Shown here piece by piece: positions 5,893 to 12,086 of a stretch of 12,542 nt of DNA. A program made the translations under genes and the position numbers. The notes under the pieces are model-generated. The model did not search any database, was not told the origin of the DNA, and saw only the letters and a list, made by a program, of their open reading frames with translations. Position 1 is the stretch's first letter, and every line of letters begins with the position of its first letter. Location: contig DATKNA010000358.1 in NCBI GenBank assembly GCA_035541595.1, forward strand, positions 1 through 12,542, given 5' to 3'. Origin of the DNA: DATKNA01 sp035541595 (GTDB taxonomy: Bacteria; Actinomycetota; Actinomycetes; Actinomycetales; Kineosporiaceae).

Positions 5893-6408
5893 GTGTTCGG
5901 CATCAATGGCAGCGAGTTCATCGTGCTGCTCATCGTTGCCGCCGTCGTCCTCGGACCCGAGCGCCTGCCCCAGTACGCCCAGCAGCTGGCCCGGCTGGTA
6001 CGTGAGCTGCGGCGGATGGCGCAGGGCGCGTCGCAGCAGATGCGCGAGGAGCTGGGCCCGGAGTTCGACGAGATCGACTGGAGCAAGCTCGATCCCCGGC
6101 AGTACGACCCGCGGCGCATCGTCCGCGAGGCCCTGTCCGACAGCGTCGACCCCGATGACCCGCTCGGTCTGCGCGGTGCCGGGGTTGACCGCCGCGGGCT
6201 CGGTCTGGACCGCGAGTCTCTGGGGGTGGACGACCCGGGCGTCAAGCCCGTCTCGCCCGGTGGCCCGGGGACGCGCCGGCGCCGGCCGGCCGCTCCGACC
6301 GAGTCCGGCGAGCTCGGGACGGCGACGCTGCCCGGGTCGAACGGCTCGCCACCGTCGGCCGGGACGCCGACGCTGGACGACGTCCCCCTCGACCCGGACG
6401 CCACCTGA
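5893..6408 (+). CDS. tatB: Sec-independent protein translocase TatB
   Basis: TatB is the substrate-receptor partner of TatC in twin-arginine export of folded proteins across the cytoplasmic membrane. The 171-residue product starts MFGINGSEFIVLLIVAAVVL: a single N-terminal membrane helix (about 6-20) with a polar Glu8 typical of TatA/TatB. The GPERLP hinge (21-26) and an amphipathic helix (27-55) follow. A charged segment, IDWSKLDPRQYDPRRIVREA (61-80), favours TatB over TatA. The remainder is a disordered Pro/Gly/Asp-rich tail. The GTG start follows a TAGGGT hexamer rather than a ribosome site. Its position after sigE-rseA matches M. tuberculosis Rv1224, except that no htrA lies between. It converges on mrp across a long inverted repeat. 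No tatA or tatC is in this window. Confidence 0.92.
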   Translation: MFGINGSEFIVLLIVAAVVLGPERLPQYAQQLARLVRELRRMAQGASQQMREELGPEFDEIDWSKLDPRQYDPRRIVREALSDSVDPDDPLGLRGAGVDRRGLGLDRESLGVDDPGVKPVSPGGPGTRRRRPAAPTESGELGTATLPGSNGSPPSAGTPTLDDVPLDPDAT

Positions 6409-6436
6409 CCCCGGCTCACCCGCACCGCCCCTTTCT

Positions 6437-6504
6437 CGTGATCATGCAATTCCCGTTGATCTGTAGCGCGGTGGTTACAGATCAACCGGAATTGCATGAT
6501 CACG
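6437..6504. repeat. 68-bp near-perfect inverted repeat between tatB and mrp
   Basis: Two 29-base arms (6437-6465 and 6476-6504) are reverse complements with one mismatch and a 10-base loop. The left arm starts CGTGATCATGCAATTCC and ends TTGATCTGTA. The arms are about 60% AT, far from the surrounding composition. It sits 28 bases after the tatB stop and 15 bases beyond the mrp stop, so it can act as a shared two-way terminator. Its foreign composition and length also fit a dispersed palindromic (REP/MITE-like) element. No target-site duplication is evident. Confidence 0.85.
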
Positions 6505-6519
6505 GAGGAGGAACGGCGC

Positions 6520-7665
6520 TCAGCGGGGCACCGGGGTCAGGCCCAGCGACCGGCCGGCGAGACCGCGCGCCCGCCGGGACAGCTGCCGTGCCACGCCGCG
6601 CATCGCCACCGCCGCCGGCGAGTCCGGGTCAGAGAGCACGACGGGCATCCCGGTGTCTCCGCCTTCGCGCAGCCGGAGGTCGATCGGCAGCTGACCGAGC
6701 AGAGGCACCGGCGCGCCGATCGAGCGTGACAGCGAGTCCGCCACGGTGCGCCCTCCGCCGGATCCGAAGATCTCCAGCCGGCCGCCGTCCGGTGTCTCGA
6801 GCCAGGACATGTTCTCGATGACGCCGACCACGTGCTGGCGCGTCTGCAGAGCGATCGCGCCGGCGCGCTCGGCGACCTCGGCCGCGGCGGTCTGTGGGGT
6901 GGTCACCACGATCAGCTCCGCGCCCGGCAGCAGCTGGGCCGTCGAGATGGCGATGTCGCCAGTGCCCGGTGGCAGGTCGAGCAGCAGGACGTCGAGGTCG
7001 CCCCAGAACACGTCGGTGAGGAACTGCTCGAGAGCCCGGTGCAGCATCGGCCCGCGCCAGACGACCGGCTGGTTGCCGGGGACGAACATGCCGATGGAGA
7101 TCACCTTCACGTCGTGCGCGACCGGCGGCAGGATCATCTCGTCGACCCTGGTCGGCGGCGTCGCGACGCCCAGCATCCGCGGTACGGAGAACCCGTAGAC
7201 GTCGGCGTCCAGCACGCCCACGGCCAGGCCCTCCGCGGCCATCGCCGCCGCGAGGTTGACCGTGACGGTCGACTTGCCCACGCCGCCCTTGCCCGAGGCG
7301 ACCGCGTACACCCTGGTCAAGGATCCCGGCCGGGCGAACGGCACCTCGCGTCCGGCCTGCCCGCCGCGCAGCTTCTCGCGCAGCGTGGCGCGTTGCTGGT
7401 CCGACATGACGTCCAGCACGACGGACACCGCGTGCACCCCGGGCACCTTGCCCACCGCCGCCTTGACGTCGGTGGTGAGCCGCTCCTTCATCGGGCACCC
7501 CGCCACCGTCAGGTAGACGTCGACGCGGACGATCGCACCGTCCGCCCGGATTTCCTTGATCATGTCGAGCTCGGTGATCGGGCGGCGGATCTCGGGGTCG
7601 TTCACCGTCGCCAGGGCCGCCCGGACAGCCTCGAGGTCGACCGGTGATCCCGTGGACACAGACAT
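6520..7665 (-). CDS. mrp: Mrp/ApbC-type Fe-S cluster carrier ATPase
   Basis: A P-loop ATPase thought to carry or insert iron-sulfur clusters in the cytoplasm. The 381-residue product has an N-terminal MIP18/DUF59 domain (about 8-88, with AGCPMK at 55-60). The Mrp/NBP35 ATPase domain follows, with deviant Walker A GKGGVGKST (125-133), switch DADVYG (153-158), LLLDLPPGTGD (227-237) and VIENMSW (282-288). The CxxC pair that holds the bridging cluster in many Mrp proteins, expected just after ENMS, is absent; that stretch reads WLETPDGGRLEIFG. Cys57 is the only cysteine in the protein. ATG at 7665 is chosen because TACCCT lies 6 bases upstream, suggesting a leaderless message; the GTG-initiated frame to 7701 would cross it. 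M. tuberculosis mrp (Rv1229c) has the same relation to tatB and the CBS gene. Confidence 0.94.
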   Translation of the reverse strand: MSVSTGSPVDLEAVRAALATVNDPEIRRPITELDMIKEIRADGAIVRVDVYLTVAGCPMKERLTTDVKAAVGKVPGVHAVSVVLDVMSDQQRATLREKLRGGQAGREVPFARPGSLTRVYAVASGKGGVGKSTVTVNLAAAMAAEGLAVGVLDADVYGFSVPRMLGVATPPTRVDEMILPPVAHDVKVISIGMFVPGNQPVVWRGPMLHRALEQFLTDVFWGDLDVLLLDLPPGTGDIAISTAQLLPGAELIVVTTPQTAAAEVAERAGAIALQTRQHVVGVIENMSWLETPDGGRLEIFGSGGGRTVADSLSRSIGAPVPLLGQLPIDLRLREGGDTGMPVVLSDPDSPAAVAMRGVARQLSRRARGLAGRSLGLTPVPR

Positions 7666-7671
7666 GCGTCC

Positions 7672-7677
7672 AGGGTA
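7672..7677 (-). promoter_or_regulatory. -10 element for a leaderless mrp transcript
   Basis: On the minus strand TACCCT lies 6 bases before the mrp ATG, and no ribosome site is present. The 29-bp tandem repeats begin about 16 bases upstream, in the -35 region, so they could also affect this promoter. No -35 consensus is visible. Confidence 0.5.
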
Positions 7678-7692
7678 GGTCGCGTCTGGACG

Positions 7693-7789
7693 CGGGCTCA
7701 CCCGGCGGGTCGGCGTTGACCCGGGCTCTCCCGGCGGGTCGGCGCTGACCCGGGCTCAGCCGGCGGGTCGGCGCCGACCCGGGCTCAGC
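7693..7789. repeat. Three 29-bp tandem repeats plus a partial fourth
   Basis: Units begin at 7693, 7722 and 7751, each CGGGCTC(A/T)(C/G)CCGGCGGG followed by TCGGCGNNGACC. A truncated fourth starts at 7780 and contains the stop codon of the upstream ATPase gene (7785-7787). Each unit can form a hairpin GGGTC...GACCC (7707-7722, 7736-7751, 7765-7780); the third is a perfect 16-base palindrome. The period is not a multiple of three and the block lies between two minus-strand genes, so it is not coding. A multi-hairpin terminator for the ATPase transcript is the simplest role. Confidence 0.85.
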
Positions 7790-9911
7790 TGCCGGGGTGG
7801 CCCCTGGCGGCGCCGTACACCGGCGAGGCCTGGCCCGCCGCGGGGGAGGGCGGTCCGGGTGTCGACACGGCGCTCGGGGGTGGGCCACCCGGCGGCGCGG
7901 CGCCGGGCTGCACCGTCGATGCACCCAGGTGGGTCCGTGATCCGTTCCGGCGCGGCGCGGGCGCGTCCGACGGGAGGGCCGCCGGCGGCGCCGGCGTCCG
8001 GCACCACGGGCAGATCCGCCAATCCGGGTCCAGCTGGCGGCTGCAGGACTGGCATCGACCGCGGTCGAGTGCGGTGGCACACCACGGGCACGCCACCATG
8101 TCGCGGGCGACCGGCCGGGCGCACGAAGGACAGCCCTCGCCGCTGGCATGGTCGGAGTGCGTGACGCGCAGCGCCTCCTCGAACGTCGTCTCGCCGGCCC
8201 GCGCCTTCTCCACCGCCGAGGCCCGCAGCGTGATCATGCCCGCCGCCCGAGCCTGGGCGGCCACCGACGACTCCGTGGGATCCTTCAGCAGGACCTGGCG
8301 CATGGCGGTGTCGACGTCGAGCACCTCGTAGACCGCGGTCCGGCCCCGGTACCCGGTTCCGCCGCACTCGGGGCACCCGGTGCCGCGCATCGGCCGAGCG
8401 CCTGCCAGGTCGGCCCAGACGAGGCCCAACGCAGCCAGCGTGACCGGGTCCGGCTCGTAGGGTTTGGCGCACGAGGCGCACGGCCGCCGGACGAGGCGCT
8501 GGGCGATCGCCGCGGTCAGCGACGACGCCACCAAGAACGGCTCGGCGCCCATGTCGACCAACCGAGTGAGCGCGGCGACCGCCGAGTTCGTGTGCAGCGT
8601 GGTCAGCACCAGGTGGCCCGTCATGGACGCCTTCAGCGCCAGCTCGGCGGTCTCTGCGTCGCGGACCTCGCCGACCAGGATCACGTCCGGGTCCTGCCGC
8701 AGGATGGAACGCAGCCCGCGGCTGAACGTCATCCCCGTCCGCTCGCTGACCCCGACCTGGGTGATCCCGGGGAGCTGGACCTCGACGGGGTCCTCCAGAG
8801 TGACGATGTTCTTGTCCGGGTTCCGGATCTCCGCGATCGCCGAGTAGAGGGTGTTCGTCTTGCCGGAGCCCGTGGGTCCCGTGATCAGGACGAGGCCCTG
8901 CGGCACGGAGAGCGCCGACCGGAACAGCGCGAGCTGGCGTGCGTCGAAGCCGAGGCCGTCCAGCGGCGGCACGGCATCGCCCCGGGTCAACAGCCGGATC
9001 ACCACCTTCTCGCCGTGCAGCGACGGGAGCGTGGACACCCGGGCGTCGATGTCATGGTCCCCGACCGCGAACCGGGTCCGGCCGTCCTGGGGGATCCGGC
9101 GCTCGGCGATGTCGAGGCCGGAGACCACCTTGATCCGGCTGATCACCGAGGTGGCGATCCGCTTCGGGGCGTTCATCACGTCGCGCAGCAGCCCGTCGAC
9201 GCGGTACCGCACGCGCAGCGCGTCCCGCTGGACCTCGATGTGGATGTCGGAGGCGCGCAGGTGGACGGCGTCCGCGAGGATCTGGTTGACCAACTTGACG
9301 ATCGGTGCGTCCTCGGTGCCGACCGGGATGTCGGACAACCCGCCGTCGTCGTCGTCCTCGTCGACCGACTCCACGATCGCCGATACGTCTCCACCATCGT
9401 GGCTGATCGCCCAGGCCCGGGCGATCTGGTCCCGGATCTGGCTGTCGGTGGCGACGAGCACCTGCAGGTCGGGGGTCCGGGTGTAGAGCTTGACGTCGTC
9501 GAGCGCCAGCACGTTCGTCGGGTCCGCCGCGGCCACGACGAGGCCGGTCGGCGTCCGGTCGAGCACCAGGACGCGGGTGCGCTCGGCCACCGCCCGGGGC
9601 AGGAGCCGGACGACGTCGGGCGCGGGGACCATCCGCGACAGGTCGATGAGCTCCAGGCCCAACAGGTCCGCGAGCGCCTTCGCCACGTCCCGCTCGGCGG
9701 CCAGCCCGAGGTCGGCGACGACCTGACCGAGGCGCCGCCGGGGCCCGCTGTCCTTGCGCTGCTCCTCCAGGGCGAGCTCGAGCTGTTGGGGGGTCAGGAG
9801 CCCGGATTCGACCAGCACATCGCCGAGCCGGCGGCGGATCTGCATCATCCCCCGTGCGTCGCCGTCGACGCTGCGGGCCCGGCGCAGGGCAGGCTCGTCG
9901 TAGCTCGTCAC
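7785..9911 (-). CDS. GspE/PilB-type secretion or pilus ATPase with C-terminal zinc ribbons
   Basis: A 708-residue hexameric ATPase of the type II secretion / type IV pilus assembly class, working at the inner face of the membrane. An N-terminal MshEN/GspE-N domain (about 25-165) opens with RRRLGDVLVESGLLTPQQLE. An acidic linker (about 180-200) leads to the motor: SDIHIE (221-226), Walker A GPTGSGKT (345-352), LEDPVE (372-377), Walker B ILVGEVRD (411-418) and the His box GHLVLTTLHTN (432-442). The metal site of GspE is C478/C481 with C513/C516. Beyond the usual end, eight cysteines form four CxxC pairs (594/597, 608/611, 620/623, 634/637), a double zinc ribbon, followed by a Pro-rich tail. The start is GTG 9911; ATGs at 9848 and 9845 are alternatives and no strong ribosome site is seen. 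No pilin, pilC or pilT is nearby, so the role is open. Confidence 0.93.
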   Translation of the reverse strand: MTSYDEPALRRARSVDGDARGMMQIRRRLGDVLVESGLLTPQQLELALEEQRKDSGPRRRLGQVVADLGLAAERDVAKALADLLGLELIDLSRMVPAPDVVRLLPRAVAERTRVLVLDRTPTGLVVAAADPTNVLALDDVKLYTRTPDLQVLVATDSQIRDQIARAWAISHDGGDVSAIVESVDEDDDDGGLSDIPVGTEDAPIVKLVNQILADAVHLRASDIHIEVQRDALRVRYRVDGLLRDVMNAPKRIATSVISRIKVVSGLDIAERRIPQDGRTRFAVGDHDIDARVSTLPSLHGEKVVIRLLTRGDAVPPLDGLGFDARQLALFRSALSVPQGLVLITGPTGSGKTNTLYSAIAEIRNPDKNIVTLEDPVEVQLPGITQVGVSERTGMTFSRGLRSILRQDPDVILVGEVRDAETAELALKASMTGHLVLTTLHTNSAVAALTRLVDMGAEPFLVASSLTAAIAQRLVRRPCASCAKPYEPDPVTLAALGLVWADLAGARPMRGTGCPECGGTGYRGRTAVYEVLDVDTAMRQVLLKDPTESSVAAQARAAGMITLRASAVEKARAGETTFEEALRVTHSDHASGEGCPSCARPVARDMVACPWCATALDRGRCQSCSRQLDPDWRICPWCRTPAPPAALPSDAPAPRRNGSRTHLGASTVQPGAAPPGGPPPSAVSTPGPPSPAAGQASPVYGAARGHPGS

Positions 9912-9943
9912 ATGGGCTGTCTCGGCACCTCGGCGCGCCGGAT

Positions 9944-10759
9944 TCAGTCGTTCGGCTCCACCCGCGACGGCTCGCCGGCGCTCCGCCGGCCTCCGTTCGA
10001 CTCGTGCGAGTCGTGCCCGCTCGAGGCCTTGCCCAGGTCCTTGCCCAGGTCCTTGCCCAGGTCTCTGGGCGCACGCTTGCCCGTGCTGTCGCGCCGGCCG
10101 CCACCCGGACCCTTGCCCGGACCCTTGCCGCCGCCCTTGCCCCGGCCGTCCGTCTGATCTCCCCGATCGTCGGGCCCCGACCGTTCGTCCGGCCGGGTGG
10201 CCAGCTGAGCGGCAAGCTCCTCGAAGGCGTCGCGGAGCTCCGAGCGCACGAAGTCCCTGGTGGCCACGTCCCGCATGGCGATCCGCAGGGCCGCGACCTC
10301 GCGCGCCAGGTACTCGGTGTCGGCCAGCCCGCGCTCGCCGCGCTGGCGGTCCTGTTCGAACGCGACCCGGTCGCGGTCGTCCTGCCGGTTCTGCGCCAGC
10401 AGGATCAGCGGGGCGGCGTAGGACGCCTGCAGGCTGAGGATCAGCGTCAGCAGCGTGTAGTTCAGCGCGCGCGGGTCGAACTGCAGGCGGGCCGGGGCGA
10501 AGGTGTTCCAGGCGAGCCAGACCACGACGAACACGGTCATTCCGACGATGAACTGCGCAGTCCCCATGAACCGGGCGAAGGCCTCCGACCAGCGCCCGAA
10601 CGTCTCCTGGTCCACCTGTGGCGGCCGCAGGACCTGACGCCGGGCCTCCAGCGGCGTGTCGAGCCCCGGCCGGCCGCGCTCCCTGCTCGAGGCCGCGGCC
10701 CGCAGCGCCCGCCGCTCGGCGGCCCGGCGCCGCAGGGAGGCCCGGGCGTCCTCAACCAT
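9944..10759 (-). CDS. DUF1003 membrane protein with a repetitive charged tail
   Basis: A 271-residue integral membrane protein of the DUF1003 family (M. tuberculosis Rv1231c-like). A basic N-terminus precedes two membrane helices: about 66-87 (FIVGMTVFVVVWLAWN) and 101-122 (YTLLTLILSLQASYAAPLIL). The hallmark QASYAAPLILLAQNRQDDRD follows the pattern of the family. A coiled-coil-like charged region (130-188) and then a low-complexity tail come next, including GKGPGKGP and three GKDL-type units near 233-245. The family's biochemical function is not established. ATG 10759 follows GAGGG and lies 9 bases after the CBS-protein stop, so the two are almost certainly cotranscribed; the ATPase follows 32 bases downstream. 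A link to Mg2+ or ion homeostasis is guilt by association only. Confidence 0.92.
   Translation of the reverse strand: MVEDARASLRRRAAERRALRAAASSRERGRPGLDTPLEARRQVLRPPQVDQETFGRWSEAFARFMGTAQFIVGMTVFVVVWLAWNTFAPARLQFDPRALNYTLLTLILSLQASYAAPLILLAQNRQDDRDRVAFEQDRQRGERGLADTEYLAREVAALRIAMRDVATRDFVRSELRDAFEELAAQLATRPDERSGPDDRGDQTDGRGKGGGKGPGKGPGGGRRDSTGKRAPRDLGKDLGKDLGKASSGHDSHESNGGRRSAGEPSRVEPND
10029..10064 (-). repeat. 12-bp tandem repeat inside the DUF1003 gene
   Basis: Three consecutive 12-base units (plus strand TTGCCCAGGTCC, the third ending T) encode the DLGK repeats of the protein tail. The unit is in frame and nearly identical at the base level, so it looks like a recent slippage expansion. 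Confidence 0.85.
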
Positions 10760-10768
10760 CGCCGGCCC

Positions 10769-12073
10769 TCACGGCGCGCCCACCGATCCGCGGCGCCGAG
10801 CCAGATCCTCTTCCTCTGCCTCGCGCCAGTCCTCGGGCAGCAGGTGGTCGAGCACGTCGTCCACGGTCACCGCACCGACCAGGCGCCCCGCGTCGTCGGT
10901 CACAGGGAGCGCGACGAGGTTGTACGTCGCCAGCTGCCGCGTGGTCTCCTCCAGGGACGTCGTCGGCGACAGCGGTTCGATCTCCTTGTCCAGCACCGAA
11001 CCGACCGCCTCGTGCGGGGCCTCTCGCAGCATGCGCTGGATGTGGACCAGGCCCAGGTAACGGCCGGTGGGAGTCTCCAGGGGGGGCCGGGTGACGTAGA
11101 CCGCCGCGGCCAGCGCTGGGGAGAGGTCGGCCCGGCGGACGTGGGCGAGGGCCTCGGCGATGCTGTCCTCCGGGGCGAGGATCACCGGCTCGGACGTCAT
11201 CAAGCCGCCCGCGGTGCGCTCCTCGTAGGCCCGCAGGCGCCGGACGTCCTCCGCCTCGTCCGGATCCATCAGGCCCAGCAGGCGCTCGGCCTGCTCGTTC
11301 GGCAGGTCGTTGAGCAGGTCGGCGGCGTCGTCCGGTTGCATGGCCTCGAGGACGTCGGCGGCCCGCTCCCCGGACAGCTGGGACAGGATCTCGACCTGGT
11401 CGTCCTCGGGGAGCTCCTCCAGGACGTCGGCCAGGCGGTCGTCCTCGAGGGCCGCGGCCACCTCCAGACGCCGCTTCGGCGTCAGCTCGTGGATCACCTC
11501 GGCCAGGTCGGCCGCCTTGAGCTCGTCGAAGGCGGCCAGCAGGTTCGCCGCGCCCTGGCGCTGGTTGACGACGCCGAGGTCCTCGACGTCCTCGACGTCG
11601 ACGAGCAGGGTCTCCCCCCGGCGGCGCAACCGCCCCTGCCGGCCGCGGCGGACGAAGAGCTTCGTGAGGCGCCACTCACCGCGGCGGCCGCTCTCGATGC
11701 TGACGTCCTCGATGGTGACCTCTTCGCCGGGCTCCCCGTCCTTGCCACGCAACCCCACCGTGCGGTCGAGCAGCTCGCCCAGCAGCAGGGTCTCCATCGG
11801 GCGTTGCTCGAACCGGCGCATGTTGACCAGGCCAGTGGTGATCACCTGGCCGGCGTCCATGCTCGTCACCCGCGTCATCGGGACGAACACGCGGCGGCGC
11901 CCCGGCACTTCGACGACGAGCCCGACGACGCGGGCGCGGGTCTGGCCGGGGCGGAACACGGCGACGACGTCGCGAACGCGGCCGACCTGGTCCCCCAGGG
12001 GATCGAAGACGGCGAGGCCCGCCAGCCGGGCGACGAAGACCCTGGTCGGCGGTCCGCTCACACCGACGCTCAC
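10769..12073 (-). CDS. Soluble PRC-barrel / MgtE_N / CBS-domain protein (Rv1232c-like)
   Basis: A 434-residue cytoplasmic protein built like the sensor half of the MgtE Mg2+ channel. Residues 8-165 look like two PRC-barrel-type beta domains (VARLAGLAVFDPLGDQVGRV and VTIEDVSIES regions). Residues 175-275 are an MgtE_N helical domain (LAEVIHELTPKRRLEVAAAL, LPEDDQVEILSQL, MQPDDAADLLNDLP). A CBS pair follows at about 290-412 (TAGGLMTSEPVILAPEDSI; LVALPVTDDAGRLVGAVTVD). No membrane helices follow, so it is not itself a transporter; it may sense Mg2+ or nucleotides and act on a partner, possibly the adjacent DUF1003 protein (inference). GTG 12073 is chosen because TAGCCT lies 7 bases upstream; a GTG at 12061 is also possible. 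The DUF1003 gene starts 9 bases after the stop. Confidence 0.92.
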   Translation of the reverse strand: MSVGVSGPPTRVFVARLAGLAVFDPLGDQVGRVRDVVAVFRPGQTRARVVGLVVEVPGRRRVFVPMTRVTSMDAGQVITTGLVNMRRFEQRPMETLLLGELLDRTVGLRGKDGEPGEEVTIEDVSIESGRRGEWRLTKLFVRRGRQGRLRRRGETLLVDVEDVEDLGVVNQRQGAANLLAAFDELKAADLAEVIHELTPKRRLEVAAALEDDRLADVLEELPEDDQVEILSQLSGERAADVLEAMQPDDAADLLNDLPNEQAERLLGLMDPDEAEDVRRLRAYEERTAGGLMTSEPVILAPEDSIAEALAHVRRADLSPALAAAVYVTRPPLETPTGRYLGLVHIQRMLREAPHEAVGSVLDKEIEPLSPTTSLEETTRQLATYNLVALPVTDDAGRLVGAVTVDDVLDHLLPEDWREAEEEDLARRRGSVGAP

Positions 12074-12080
12074 ACCGACC

Positions 12081-12086
12081 AGGCTA
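12081..12086 (-). promoter_or_regulatory. -10 element for a leaderless CBS-protein transcript
   Basis: On the minus strand TAGCCT lies 7 bases before the GTG at 12073, without a ribosome site. Its first three bases are the TAG stop codon of the upstream gene, so a stop and a promoter element share the same bases. The -35 is not recognisable. Confidence 0.45.

Noticed and set aside
6437..6504. Insertion-sequence end or attachment site
   Set aside because: No transposase or integrase, no second terminal copy and no target duplication is visible.
7693..7789. CRISPR array
   Set aside because: The 29-base units are directly adjacent without unique spacers, so this is a plain tandem repeat.
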